The notes under the pieces: generated by a model
Seen by the model: only the letters and a program-made list of their open reading frames with translations
Database searches by the model: none
Told to the model about the DNA's origin: nothing
Assembly: GCF_002154725.1 (NCBI RefSeq)
Contig: NZ_MTAW01000200.1
Coordinates: 1 to 33,473, forward strand
Source: Nostoc sp. 106C
GTDB taxonomy: Bacteria; Cyanobacteriota; Cyanobacteriia; Cyanobacteriales; Nostocaceae
Length of the DNA stretch: 33,473 nt
Direction of reading: 5' to 3'
Position numbers and translations under genes: made by a program
Part shown: piece after piece, positions 1-8,662 of the stretch
Numbering within the stretch: position 1 is the first letter of the stretch
Layout: every line of letters starts with the position of its first letter

Positions 1-5
1 GGAAC

Positions 6-105
6 GAAACCCAACATCCTTAAACCTTGATCTAGTTGGGTTTCACTGCGTTCAAACGCCACTTCACTCAAGTCGGGAAACCCGCCCAGAGTGGCTCCCC
101 AACCT
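6..105. repeat. Interspersed Nostoc-type repeat at window start
   Basis: Two pieces of repeat-like sequence. An inverted repeat pairs GAAACCCAAC (6-15) with GTTGGGTTTC (35-44). It is followed (about 55-105) by a GCCACTTCACTCAAG...GGGAAACCCG...GTGGCTCCCC unit that resembles sequence at 26283-26385 and 26666-26733. I see no gene in 1-289. Confidence 0.5.
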
Positions 106-289
106 ACATTTATTTTCTCTCCCCAAAGTGACGGAAGAGCGTTAACTTGACATCAACTCATGCAAAATTTTAGGGTATAGAGTCTGAATAGCGATGACTT
201 AGCGTTAGGGATATGATCCTCTCAAATGTCTGGTCTGTTATTCCAGTGATTTCAGCAATACAAGCAGGTCTTACAAAGACTTTTTTACC

Positions 290-1252
290 TTGTTGGGCAT
301 CCTGACAGTTCTTCTATCCTCCTTTTTCTTGTCATTTCACAACGTTACTGTCCGAGTTTTATTCTCAGAACATCTCGTACTGAGTTTGTTTTTACTCGGT
401 GGCTACGTTAAACCAGATTTTCAGAATTCATTCTTGCTGATGTTTATGCGAATGCTATTAGTAGTTCCACTTATGGCTGCTGTAGCATTCAAATTATATC
501 CATCTGCTCCTAAAGAATTTAAAAGCTTATTCCGAAGGGATCGCCGAAATGTGATGCTCCAAGCCTTTGGCTGTGGAGTACTAATGTTTGTGTATATTAC
601 ATCACTCTACATTGCTATTGGCTTGATCCCCACAGGAATTGCCCTCACCCTCTTTTTTACCTATCCCGTATTTACAGCCCTACTGTCTTGGAAGTTTTTT
701 GGTGATGCCCCCACATCCTTCAGTTGGCTAGTGATGGGTATTATTCTAGTGGGCAGCGTTCTCACTGTTCCTCAATCTTCTGCTACTGACAGCAGTAATA
801 CCATTGCGATCGGCATTTGCGCCAGCGTTATTGCTGGGATATTTAACGCCTGCTATAACGTCCTCGCCCAAAAATGTTTAGAACAATTCCATCCAATTCC
901 TTTTACCTGGATTAGTTTTGCCTCAACTCTACTGCTCTCTGGTGTTAGCTTACTGTTCTTTTCGCCTCCCAGTGCCCAACTTGATTGGACACCTATGTGG
1001 ATTGGCAGTATTTTTTCGGGTTTAGTGAGTTTTCTCGGACACACTCTCAACAATTTAGGAATTCGCACAATTGGCGCAACTACCGCCTCTATTATTGGTG
1101 CTAGCAGTCCAGCTATGACAGCCTTAGTTGCATGGGCAACAATTAGCGAAACGTTAAACGTAATTCAATGTGTGGGGATTGGTATCGTCACATTGGGGAT
1201 CGCTTTGTTGAGTCGAGAAAAATTTATGCGTAAACGTAGTTCGTCGAATTAG
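290..1252 (+). CDS. EamA/DMT-family membrane transporter
   Basis: A drug/metabolite transporter superfamily protein of 320 aa, close to the usual ~300 aa length, with about ten hydrophobic segments in two halves (two EamA domains). Supporting stretches are the N-terminal helix LTVLLSSFFLSFHN, GIALTLFFTYPVFTALLSW near the end of the first half, and LGIRTIGATTASIIGASSPA in the second half. Such proteins sit in the inner membrane and export metabolites or amino acids; the substrate cannot be read from the sequence. The start is TTG at 290. The frame is open back to a stop at 206-208, with no ATG, GTG or TTG codon between, so this alternative start is the best available. There is no convincing Shine-Dalgarno. 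It precedes the HAD gene on the same strand, with a repeat-rich gap between. Confidence 0.85.
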   Translation: MLGILTVLLSSFFLSFHNVTVRVLFSEHLVLSLFLLGGYVKPDFQNSFLLMFMRMLLVVPLMAAVAFKLYPSAPKEFKSLFRRDRRNVMLQAFGCGVLMFVYITSLYIAIGLIPTGIALTLFFTYPVFTALLSWKFFGDAPTSFSWLVMGIILVGSVLTVPQSSATDSSNTIAIGICASVIAGIFNACYNVLAQKCLEQFHPIPFTWISFASTLLLSGVSLLFFSPPSAQLDWTPMWIGSIFSGLVSFLGHTLNNLGIRTIGATTASIIGASSPAMTALVAWATISETLNVIQCVGIGIVTLGIALLSREKFMRKRSSSN

Positions 1253-1254
1253 GA

Positions 1255-1405
1255 GATGTGCTTCGACTCCGCGGTAGTTGAGCGTAGTCGAAACTCACCA
1301 ACCGGGAGATGAGGGGGACAAGGGAGACAAGGAGAGAAGTCTCTTGCGAGGCTTCCTCCGTACACCGAAGGGGTTGCCGCAGGCATCAGAACTTCGGAGG
1401 GACAA
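1255..1405. repeat. Intergenic interspersed repeats (G-rich tract plus GC-rich palindromic unit)
   Basis: The gap between the DMT and HAD genes is filled with three repeat-like pieces. First is a CTTCGACT...AGTCGAA inverted unit. Second is a purine-rich tract of GGGAGATGAGGGGGACAAGG type, similar to tracts at 6368-6412 and 23175-23220. Third is a GC-rich unit containing GGTTGCCGCAGGCA, which recurs as GTTGCCGCAGGCTAGCG inside the kinase gene near 5210. The short open frame across this region is repeat text rather than a gene. Confidence 0.55.
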
Positions 1406-1435
1406 GGAAGATAATGCGAGAATAGCAACTACACA

Positions 1436-2083
1436 ATGCCCAATATCCTGTTTGATCTAGATGGAACATTGACAGATGCCAAGCCTAGTATTACTCGTAG
1501 TATTCAGTATGCTCTGTTGAAACTTGGTTACACACCGCCAGATGCTGATGAATTGGGTTGGTATATTGGCCCGCCAATTCAAGAGACTTTTTCCCTGCTA
1601 CTGAAAACTTCAGATGAGACGTTGCTGGCACAGGCTATTTCACTGTATCGCGATCGCTTTTCCACGATTGGATTATTTGAAAATCTTCTTTATCCCCAAA
1701 TTCCAGCAACCCTCAAAATCCTGCGCGCTGATGGTTATAAAACCTTTGTGGCAACTTCCAAACCCTATATTTATACCATCCGCATTATTGAACATTTTGG
1801 CTTAACGTCGCTGTTTGATGGTATTTACGGTAGTGAACTAGATGGAACCCGCAGTGCTAAAGGTGACTTGATTGGTCATATTTTACTGACAGAGAAGCTT
1901 TCACCCTCTACCGTGTTCATGGTAGGCGATCGCAAATACGACATGATCGGAGCTAAACGCCATCAAGTTGCAGCAATTGGCGTCACCTATGGCTACGGAA
2001 CTGAGAAGGAATTGATAACTCACGGTGCTGACTGGATTGCTCATTCTCCAGAAGATATTCCCAAATTGCTTGTTCGTGGCTGA
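1436..2083 (+). CDS. HAD-family phosphatase (phosphoglycolate phosphatase-like)
   Basis: A haloacid dehalogenase-superfamily hydrolase of 215 aa. Motif I is FDLDGTLTD near residues 6-14, with the nucleophilic Asp followed two residues later by the acid/base Asp. Motif II is the Thr/Ser in VATSKP near 100, and motifs III/IV lie in VFMVGDRKYDMIGAKRH near 160. A helical cap follows motif I (subfamily I, C1 cap), as in Gph/phosphoglycolate phosphatase and pyrophosphatase PpaX. The exact phosphorylated substrate is not predictable. Catalysis is cytoplasmic and Mg-dependent. The ATG start immediately precedes the motif I strand, the normal spacing for this family. The GNAT gene begins 5 bp after the stop, so the two are probably co-transcribed. 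Confidence 0.88.
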   Translation: MPNILFDLDGTLTDAKPSITRSIQYALLKLGYTPPDADELGWYIGPPIQETFSLLLKTSDETLLAQAISLYRDRFSTIGLFENLLYPQIPATLKILRADGYKTFVATSKPYIYTIRIIEHFGLTSLFDGIYGSELDGTRSAKGDLIGHILLTEKLSPSTVFMVGDRKYDMIGAKRHQVAAIGVTYGYGTEKELITHGADWIAHSPEDIPKLLVRG

Positions 2084-2088
2084 GAACA

Positions 2089-2598
2089 ATGAATTTCACG
2101 ATTAGAAAAGCAAAAGAATCAGATGCACACGCGATGTCTAACGACAAGCTGCTTCGCATCTACGCTCAAATTATCCGAGAATTGGGTTGGTTTGCATGGG
2201 TTAATTCCACCTCCTCCGAAGATGCAATCAAGCAAATCCAGCAGCACATTGCTAGTTGTCATGCAAATGACAGTCACTCAATTTATGTGGCTGGAAATAG
2301 GGAAAGTCATGTAATTGGATACGTTGCAGTTCATTGGCTACCTTGTCTGTTTCTTCCCAAACTGCAAGGTTATATCTCCGAGTTATTCATCCAAGAGGCT
2401 GTTCGTGGTCAGGGTATCGGTAAAACTCTACTAGCAACCGTCATCTCTGAGGCTGAAAGCCGAGGATATTCAGTGCTGATGTTGCTGAACCACAAAGAGC
2501 GAGAATCCTATCAACGGGAATTTTATCGCAAACAGGGCTGGATCGAACGTGAAACTGTTGCCAACTTTATCTACCCGTGCAATGAGCGATCGCCATAA
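2089..2598 (+). CDS. GNAT-family N-acetyltransferase
   Basis: A 169-aa protein of the Gcn5-related acetyltransferase fold. It opens with an FTIRKAKESDA strand, the normal GNAT start. The acetyl-CoA pyrophosphate-binding loop (motif A) is VRGQGIGKTLL near residues 103-113, preceded by the strand ISELFIQEAV. A C-terminal FYRKQGWIERE segment corresponds to motif B (the usual F-Y-x-x-x-G-F/W). The acetyl acceptor is unknown. It starts 5 bp downstream of the HAD gene and is followed after about 51 bp by the TauE-like permease, so the three form a plausible transcription unit. Confidence 0.85.
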   Translation: MNFTIRKAKESDAHAMSNDKLLRIYAQIIRELGWFAWVNSTSSEDAIKQIQQHIASCHANDSHSIYVAGNRESHVIGYVAVHWLPCLFLPKLQGYISELFIQEAVRGQGIGKTLLATVISEAESRGYSVLMLLNHKERESYQREFYRKQGWIERETVANFIYPCNERSP

Positions 2599-2649
2599 TC
2601 TGACCTTGAGTTTTGATTTAGCTTGCTCAAACATCCTCTGTATTTGAAC

Positions 2650-3432
2650 ATGATTGATCCTCAAAATTTACCTTTACTCCATAGCTTACTTCTATTCACT
2701 ACTGCTTTCATTGCTGGCGGACTGAATGCTGTAGCAGGTGGAGGGAGTTTTATCACGTTTCCGGCGCTGATTTTTACAGGTGTACCGCCAATTATTGCAA
2801 ATGCTACAAATAATACCGCAATTTGGGTGGCTGCTCTGGCTACTGCTGGAGCCTACCGTAAAGATTTGGGGATTAAACGGCAAGTTTTTTTACTGTTATG
2901 TGGCATAAGCTTCTTAGGTGGAATTATTGGCTCTTTAGCTTTACTCTATACATCGGCAGATGTGTTTAAAAAGCTTATTCCCTATCTATTACTGTCAGCA
3001 ACCCTAATATTTACCTTTGGCGACGCTATCAGAGGATGGTTTCAGCTTCAGAGTCAGAAGTCAAAGCCGGAGTCTGTACCTATAGTTAATTTGGCTTTAG
3101 CGCAATTAGCGATCGCAATTTACGGTGGTTTTTTCGGTGCAGGTTTAGGAATTTTAATGCTAGCAACTCTATCATTTTTAGGTATCAAAAGTATTCATAC
3201 AATGAATGCCTTTAAAGCGTTTTTAGGAAGCTGCGTTAATGGAATTGCAATTATCCCGTTTATTTTTGCAGGCGTAATTGCTTGGCAACAGGCGATTTTA
3301 ATGGCAGTGGGTGGTTCTTTGGGTGGATATTTAAGCGCCCATTATGCACGTAAATTTAAACCCCAATTAATTCGGAAATTTGTCATATTTGTTGCCTTCA
3401 GTATGACTATCTACTTTTTTGTTCACGGCTAG
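2650..3432 (+). CDS. TauE/SafE-family permease (putative sulfite/organosulfonate exporter)
   Basis: An integral membrane protein of the TauE/SafE (DUF81) family, about 260 aa with roughly eight hydrophobic helices. The two family-typical repeat signatures are visible: AGGLNAVAGGGSFITFPAL near the N-terminus and YGGFFGAGLGILMLATLSFLG in the second half. Family members export sulfite, sulfoacetate or related anions; the precise substrate is not fixed here. I chose the ATG at 2650 rather than the in-frame TTG at 2623, because the upstream nine residues are not part of the family N-terminus. The MFS gene starts 9 bp after its stop. With the binding proteins and TauD enzymes elsewhere in the window, a role in disposing of sulfite from sulfonate cleavage is a reasonable inference. 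Confidence 0.85.
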   Translation: MIDPQNLPLLHSLLLFTTAFIAGGLNAVAGGGSFITFPALIFTGVPPIIANATNNTAIWVAALATAGAYRKDLGIKRQVFLLLCGISFLGGIIGSLALLYTSADVFKKLIPYLLLSATLIFTFGDAIRGWFQLQSQKSKPESVPIVNLALAQLAIAIYGGFFGAGLGILMLATLSFLGIKSIHTMNAFKAFLGSCVNGIAIIPFIFAGVIAWQQAILMAVGGSLGGYLSAHYARKFKPQLIRKFVIFVAFSMTIYFFVHG

Positions 3433-3441
3433 GGGTGATGT

Positions 3442-4680
3442 ATGGCGACAGACAGCAAACAATCCATGCTCAGTGCTTTTCGTTCCAGAAATTTTAGCCT
3501 GTTCTATGCAGGTCAGGCTATTTCTCTGATTGGTACGTCTATGACGCAAGTGGCTACTAGCTGGCTGGTGTATCGCCTCACCGAGTCCGCTTGGTTGCTG
3601 GGTGTAGTGGGCTTTGCTAGTCAAATTCCTACACTAGTTTTGATTCCTCTAGGTGGTATTGTCGCCGATCGCTGGAATCGTCACCGCATTTTGCTAGTTA
3701 CTCAAATTTTGGGGATGCTTCAATCTTGTGCTTTGACGTGGTTAGCGCTCTTCGGTATTATTAACGTTTGGCAGATTGCCTTGCTTGGTATGCTACAAGG
3801 AAGCATCAACACCTTTGAAATTCCCACCCGCCAGGCATTTTTACCAGAAACGGTAGGTAAGGAAAATCTTGGTAATGCTATAGCTTTGTATTCTTCTCTT
3901 GTCAGTGTTTCTGTAATGGTAGGGCCTGCGATCGCAGGTATGTTGATTGCGGCGGTGGGATCGGGTCTGTGTTTTTTAATTGATAGTATCAGTTATATCG
4001 CCGTAATTCTTGCTCTTTTGGCAATGCGGCTGACATCCAAAAAAGCCGTTATCTCCCTACGCAAACCTTTAGAAGAACTGAAAGCGAGTTTTAGCTATAC
4101 CTTCAGTTTTCTACCAATCCGGTCAGTTGTAATTGGTGCATCTCTAGTCTGCTGTATTTGGGGATTTTATTTAGCATTGGGGCCTATCTTTGCCAAAGAA
4201 GTCTTACACGGTGGTCCTAACACCTTTGGTTTTTTAATGACAGCTTCCAGTTTAGGAACATTAATTGGTGGTATCTACTTGAGTAGGCATAAGAACGCAG
4301 TGGAGTTGGGAAAAGTCTTAGTATTCGGGACAGCGATTATGGGGGTAAGCTTGTTCGGCTTCGCTTTGTCTCAGTTTTTATGGCTGTCGCTATTCTCAAT
4401 ATTCGTAGCTGGTTTCGGCTTTATTTTACAAATTATTGCTGGTCGTACAATACTTCAGTTGCTAGTAACCGATGAGAATCGCGGACAAATCACAGGGCTT
4501 TATGTCATGGCATCTACAGGAGGCGCATTACCCATAGGCAACTTAGTGGCTGGTACACTGGCAAGTAGCATTGGTGCTGCTAATACTATGATTCTTGGTG
4601 CTAGTCTCTGTATCGTAGGATCGCTGTTCTTTATGCGGCAAATATCCGCTTTGCGTGAGCAAATAATTCGGAGTTCGTAA
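3442..4680 (+). CDS. MFS transporter (EntS/MFS_3-like exporter)
   Basis: A 412-aa major facilitator protein with about twelve hydrophobic helices. FYAGQAISLIGTSMTQVATSWLVYRLT at the N-terminus and the loop GGIVADRWNRHRILLVTQ (the MFS motif A equivalent between helices 2 and 3) place it with the enterobactin-exporter-like (EntS) MFS_3 group. That group exports siderophores, macrolides and other small molecules. The ATG at 3442 is preceded by AGGGGTGATGT, a good Shine-Dalgarno. It starts 9 bp after the TauE-like gene and is probably co-transcribed. The substrate cannot be inferred. The gene converges on the kinase gene across a 270-bp spacer. Confidence 0.88.
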   Translation: MATDSKQSMLSAFRSRNFSLFYAGQAISLIGTSMTQVATSWLVYRLTESAWLLGVVGFASQIPTLVLIPLGGIVADRWNRHRILLVTQILGMLQSCALTWLALFGIINVWQIALLGMLQGSINTFEIPTRQAFLPETVGKENLGNAIALYSSLVSVSVMVGPAIAGMLIAAVGSGLCFLIDSISYIAVILALLAMRLTSKKAVISLRKPLEELKASFSYTFSFLPIRSVVIGASLVCCIWGFYLALGPIFAKEVLHGGPNTFGFLMTASSLGTLIGGIYLSRHKNAVELGKVLVFGTAIMGVSLFGFALSQFLWLSLFSIFVAGFGFILQIIAGRTILQLLVTDENRGQITGLYVMASTGGALPIGNLVAGTLASSIGAANTMILGASLCIVGSLFFMRQISALREQIIRSS

Positions 4681-4949
4681 CTAGGTAACAACAATGACTA
4701 CAGTAAATGACTTAATTATCTGTCTCGCATTCTTTACTTCCGCAATATTAGACCTGAATCCTTACTTGATTTAGAAACATTTCACCCCATTTTAAAATAT
4801 TAAAAGCTATATACTGATTAAGACTAATTTGGATGGGTTCGCCTTGCTAGATAAATCTGACTGCTATACATGGAGTTTGCATAATATATAAGAAGGACGT
4901 GTATGGCAAATTATACTTAGTATGATGACCTAGTTAGGGTTTCCAAATA
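4681..4949. other. Convergent intergenic spacer, nothing recognised
   Basis: A 269-bp A+T-rich stretch between the converging MFS and kinase genes. I found no ORF with a recognisable family, no strong terminator hairpin with a T-run, and no repeat shared with the rest of the window. Confidence 0.5.
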
Positions 4950-6362
4950 TTAATGCTGCAAAGGAAGCTTGACTGTAAAGGTACTGCCTTTGTTGAGCTG
5001 ACTTTGTACTTGAATACTACCTCTATGCGCTCTGGCGATCGCACAAGCAAGAGCTAATCCTAATCCAGATCCTCCAGAAGCACGAGAACGGTCTCGATCG
5101 ATACGGTAGAAGCGACCAAAAATGCTACTTTGATGCTCTGGAGCAATACCAATTCCTGTGTCTTGTACAATAATGAAGGCGTAGCGTAGGCGCGTTCGCC
5201 CTTGGCGTTGCCGCAGGCTAGCGACTTGTCGTGAGACATCGCCTCTTTGTAGAGTCACTGTAACTTGTCCACCATTGGGTGTAGCTTGAATGCCATTAAT
5301 AATCAAGTTAGAAAATAAGCGATAAAGTTGTTCTTCATTGCCTAGAATGCAAAGTTTTTTCGGTGTTTGCACTTGTTGTACTAGCTTGACTTGAGCTTCA
5401 ATCGCTAGAAATGCCAATTCTTCTACTAAATCACTAATTAAATCATTCAGACAACATAAGCAGTATTCTCCTGCCAACTGATGCTGATCTAGCCTCGCCA
5501 ACAGCAATAAATCTCCTACCAATTTGGATAGCCTAGCATTCTGCCGCTTAATCACTTGCAAAGTTTTACTTATTGGCTCAGACAACAAATCTGAACCTGA
5601 TTGTCCATGCAATTTAAAAGCAGCATCAATAGTAGCGTGCATTGCTGCTAAGGGAGTACGAAATTCATGAGCAGCATCGCCTGTAAACTGTTCCATTTGT
5701 TGATAAGAGCGATAAACAGGCTGCATTGCATTACTAGCTAAATACCAACTGCAAATAGCAATGATAATCATGGTTACAGGCCAACCCAACAATAAAGCCA
5801 ATCTCAAGGTAGCAAGATGCTGATCTAGGTCTTTCAAGCTTCGCCCTACTTGCATGTAGCCTGTAAACTGAGATTGGGTACGTAGTCTTAAACTAATTTG
5901 ACGGTATCGTATGCCCGATGTGTCTATTAGCGTTTGCCGACGTATTTCTGCGGAAGCGATGGGTAATTGTTCAAGTTGCACTCCTGCTACAGTAAGTGGT
6001 CTTTGTGACTGATCTAATAAACGCAGATAGTAATTAACCGGATCTGCCACATTGCTAAGTGATTGTTGGATTCCTGTTGTTTGAGATAACAGACAATCAG
6101 CTTGAGTTAAGCAAACATCTAAAGAAAGTTGTTTAGCAAGTTGCTTTAATTGTTTGGGTTTTCCCCAAACAGGTTCAATACTTTTATGCAGTGCCTTGGC
6201 TACTGACTCTAAACCTTGGTCTATGGTTTCATGATAAGCATGAGCAACAATTTGATAAACTCCTAGACCAGACACACCCAAAATACAGCCCATCACCAGC
6301 GCATACCAAGCTGCCAACCGAAGGCGAGTCAGATAGAAGAGTTCGTTACGTTCCACGCGCAA
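4950..6362 (-). CDS. rppB: Sensor histidine kinase, RppB/NrsS-like
   Basis: A membrane histidine kinase of 470 aa: TM helix at about 16-38, periplasmic sensor domain about 40-184, second TM about 185-207, HisKA with the phospho-accepting His at about 232 in AAHEFRTPLAAMHA, then HATPase_c. In the latter, the N box is SNLIINGIQA (Asn at about 352), G1 is DTGIGI at about 401-406, and G2 is GGSGLGLAL. It lies 110 bp downstream of an OmpR-type regulator, the arrangement of cyanobacterial RppA/RppB and NrsR/NrsS pairs, and is presumably its cognate kinase. The start is TTG at 6362 or GTG at 6356; neither has a clear Shine-Dalgarno. Oddity: residues about 374-395 (Arg/Gln-rich) between the N box and G1 are encoded by an interspersed repeat of 66 bp inserted in frame. 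The signal is unknown; redox and nickel are known for the named relatives. Confidence 0.85.
   Translation of the reverse strand: MRVERNELFYLTRLRLAAWYALVMGCILGVSGLGVYQIVAHAYHETIDQGLESVAKALHKSIEPVWGKPKQLKQLAKQLSLDVCLTQADCLLSQTTGIQQSLSNVADPVNYYLRLLDQSQRPLTVAGVQLEQLPIASAEIRRQTLIDTSGIRYRQISLRLRTQSQFTGYMQVGRSLKDLDQHLATLRLALLLGWPVTMIIIAICSWYLASNAMQPVYRSYQQMEQFTGDAAHEFRTPLAAMHATIDAAFKLHGQSGSDLLSEPISKTLQVIKRQNARLSKLVGDLLLLARLDQHQLAGEYCLCCLNDLISDLVEELAFLAIEAQVKLVQQVQTPKKLCILGNEEQLYRLFSNLIINGIQATPNGGQVTVTLQRGDVSRQVASLRQRQGRTRLRYAFIIVQDTGIGIAPEHQSSIFGRFYRIDRDRSRASGGSGLGLALACAIARAHRGSIQVQSQLNKGSTFTVKLPLQH
5178..5243. repeat. Interspersed repeat inserted in frame in the kinase gene
   Basis: A GC-rich block starting GGCGTAGCGTAGGCGCG and ending GTGAGACATCGCC, containing GTTGCCGCAGGCTAGCG. 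On the minus strand it begins GGCGATGTCTCACGAC, the text of a repeat common in Nostoc intergenic regions. It is 66 bp (22 codons) and keeps the reading frame. The encoded segment is Arg/Gln-rich and does not resemble HATPase sequence. Confidence 0.6.
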
Positions 6363-6472
6363 AGATTAGGAATTGGGGACTGGGGAAGAAGCAGAGGGGC
6401 AGAGGAGACACGGTGACAATATGACATAGAGAATTTTTCCCCGCGTCACCCTTCCAATAGCCCTATGCTCTT

Positions 6473-7162
6473 TCAAACCTTAAGGCGATATCCTACACCA
6501 TAAATGGTTTCAATTAAAGACTCACTGTTATCTTCTCCGAGTTTGCGTCTAAGTAAGCGAATTTGTGCTGCTACTACGTTACTCATGGGTTCTGCACCAA
6601 TTTCCCAAAGCTGATTTATGAGTTGGTTTCGAGTGACAATCTGGTTTGGATGTTTCATTAAATGTTCCAGCAATTGAAATTCTTTGATAGTCAATGAGTT
6701 TACTAACTTATTACCATTAGGATACTGGCGAGTCACTTCATGGGTGCTGTAGTTAAGGGTAATGGCACCTAATTGCAAGTGGCGAGATTGAATTTGAGGA
6801 CATCGCCGCCGTAATGCCCGCAATCTTGCTAGCAATTCTGGCATATCAAAAGGCTTCACCAAATAGTCATCGGCACCGCTATCTAGGCCGATAATCTTTT
6901 CTTCCATCCGATCTTTTGCGGTCAGCATTAACACAGGCAAAGGATTGTTTTGCGATCGCAGTTTCTTACACAAATCTAACCCAGAAATTCCCGGTAGCAT
7001 CCAATCAAAAATCGCTAATTTGTACTGAGTCCATCCACTTGTTAAGTATTGCCATGCTTGATCCCCATCTAGAAACCAGTCAACTACGTATGCCTCATGA
7101 CCTAGCACTTCTTTGACTGCTGTGCCTAAATCTGGTTCATCTTCGACTAAAATAAGCCGCAT
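6473..7162 (-). CDS. rppA: OmpR/PhoB-family response regulator, RppA-like
   Basis: A cytoplasmic two-component transcription regulator of 229 aa. The receiver domain covers about 1-115: the acidic pair E7/D8 in LVEDEPD, phospho-acceptor D53 in AIFDWMLPG, T81 in LMLTAKD and K103 in LVKPFD. The winged-helix DNA-binding domain (about 125-228) ends in the standard IETIYGVGYRLKV. Overall wording and the partner kinase match cyanobacterial RppA (also close to NrsR). The ATG at 7162 puts the first beta strand at residue 2. The kinase gene follows 110 bp downstream. The SsuA-like gene lies only 50 bp upstream on the same strand, so read-through from it is possible. Target genes are unknown; a link to the adjacent binding proteins is speculation. 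Confidence 0.9.
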   Translation of the reverse strand: MRLILVEDEPDLGTAVKEVLGHEAYVVDWFLDGDQAWQYLTSGWTQYKLAIFDWMLPGISGLDLCKKLRSQNNPLPVLMLTAKDRMEEKIIGLDSGADDYLVKPFDMPELLARLRALRRRCPQIQSRHLQLGAITLNYSTHEVTRQYPNGNKLVNSLTIKEFQLLEHLMKHPNQIVTRNQLINQLWEIGAEPMSNVVAAQIRLLRRKLGEDNSESLIETIYGVGYRLKV

Positions 7163-7212
7163 AACTAATTCAAAATTGAAAATAGCCTACAAAAAGCACC
7201 CAATTATTCATG

Positions 7213-8265
7213 TTATCGCTGACTAACAACAGAGGCTGGTGTTATTGCTGCATATTGTTCAGAAGTCAGTAATACTTCTTTAATATCTAGAGGTTTGGGT
7301 AACAACCCTTCTTTATAAAAGTAATCAATAACTCGCTGTTGTGTCTTAATGCGCTCAGAATCTATGGGACTGAGTTGAAAAGATGAACGGCTATTCACCT
7401 TTTCTTGGATGTCCAAGTCAAGTTTTGTTTCAGGTACAAGCAGCTTTGCTACCTCTTTGGGATGCTCATCTGCCCACTTACCAATCTTTTGGATTTCTTC
7501 AATGACAATCCTTAACAACTGTGGATTTTCTTCGGAAAACTTCCGAGCGCCGATATAATATCCACCTGGAAGATCGAACCCTTCAGAATCTCGCAATATC
7601 CGAACTTTATTCTGTTTCTCGGCAATACTCAAAGCTGGATCGTAACCAACCCAGACAGGAATTTTACCTTGGATAAATGCACTAGCAGCTTCCACGTTAG
7701 GGATGCTGACAGGTTGAATGTCACTGTATTTCAGACCTGCTTCTTCTAAAGCTCGAAGCACAAAATAATGAGTGCCAGATCCTTTCTGAAAAACTACCTT
7801 TTGACCTTTAATCTCCTTAAAGTCTTTAATTGGCGAAGAGGGAGGCACTGCAAACGCATAGAATCTTCCAACTGGAGGTACGCGACCCACAAGATAAACA
7901 ATATCGGCTCCTGCTGCTTGAGCGAATATTGGTGGAGTATTCCCAACCGATCCTAAATCGACTCTACCAACGTTCATCCCTTCCATTAGTTGTGGCCCTT
8001 GAGTAAATTGCAGCCACTGTACTTTGACTCCCAAAGGTTCTAGGCGTTTTTCTAAAACACCAGATACTCTGACTAAATCACCTGCTTGTTGATAGCCTAC
8101 TCGCAACACATTGATCTTAATCCCACTGGCAGACGTACTTATTGTAGAAGTACCAGATGTTTGTTTTGTAGTACAACTACCCAGAGCAAATGAAGTAGAT
8201 AACCCTAACAAGCTTGCTGTACTAACCTGGAGAAAGCGCCGACGAGTGTTAAATAGTCTATTCAT
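7213..8265 (-). CDS. Sulfonate-type ABC substrate-binding lipoprotein (SsuA-like)
   Basis: A periplasmic-binding protein of the SsuA/TauA/NMT1 family, 350 aa, that would capture aliphatic sulfonates or similar anions for an ABC importer. The N-terminus has a twin-arginine-like motif RRRFLQ (residues 8-13) and a lipobox ALGSC, with C31 as the lipidated Cys, so it is probably anchored in the outer leaflet of the inner membrane. Family landmarks are VLEKRLEPLGVKVQW, the binding segment GSVGNTPPIFAQAAGADIVY, the hinge GQKVVFQKGSGTHYFVLRALEEAGL and VWVGYDP. The C-terminus carries PKPLDIKEVLLTSEQYAAIT, shared with its paralogues. No permease or ATPase gene is adjacent. The ATG at 8265 gives a complete signal peptide. 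The true ligand is unknown. Confidence 0.88.
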   Translation of the reverse strand: MNRLFNTRRRFLQVSTASLLGLSTSFALGSCTTKQTSGTSTISTSASGIKINVLRVGYQQAGDLVRVSGVLEKRLEPLGVKVQWLQFTQGPQLMEGMNVGRVDLGSVGNTPPIFAQAAGADIVYLVGRVPPVGRFYAFAVPPSSPIKDFKEIKGQKVVFQKGSGTHYFVLRALEEAGLKYSDIQPVSIPNVEAASAFIQGKIPVWVGYDPALSIAEKQNKVRILRDSEGFDLPGGYYIGARKFSEENPQLLRIVIEEIQKIGKWADEHPKEVAKLLVPETKLDLDIQEKVNSRSSFQLSPIDSERIKTQQRVIDYFYKEGLLPKPLDIKEVLLTSEQYAAITPASVVSQR

Positions 8266-8474
8266 AGTGGCAAAAATTGAAAATTATTTACAAAAAAAGG
8301 GCAGAGAGCAGAAATTAAAAAGTGTATCAAAATATAAATAAAAACTTTAGTTATAGGTTTAGAGCAACAGTTTAAACCAATAATTATACTGAGACTGCTT
8401 GCAGCGAAGTATAAAACATCTACTTTTCAATCCCACACTTTTAAAGGTGGATTACCTTCTGCCTTCTGAAAGGT

Positions 8475-8660
8475 TTATGGTTTAGCTATCACAGTTTTTG
8501 GTGTAACTTTGGCATAGTATTCTGGTGACAAAACTACTTTGCTAGGGTCAATCTTTTTAGGCAACAAACCTAAGTCGTAATACATATCAGCAACTTTTTG
8601 CTGAGTAGCAATAACTTCGTTTGTAATTGGACGCAGACTATACTTTTGCCGACTAGCATA
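8475..8660 (-). pseudogene. C-terminal remnant of an SsuA-like binding protein
   Basis: The minus strand reads about 60 codons without interruption to TAA at 8475-8477: YSLRPITNEVIATQQ, then VADMYYDLGLLPKKID, then VVLSPEYYAKVTPK. This matches the C-terminus of the neighbouring binding protein ending at 8967 (PITNEIVAKQQ, IADMYYDLKLLPKKID, VILSPEEYAKIT). No start codon or N-terminal domain exists, and the similarity stops exactly where the MITE-like element begins (about 8661). It is a decayed third copy of the tandem, cut by insertion and/or deletion. Confidence 0.8.
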
Positions 8661-8662
8661 TT

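Noticed and set aside
1278-1460. 60-codon ORF upstream of the HAD gene
   Set aside because: It runs through purine-rich and palindromic repeat text and has no protein-like features.
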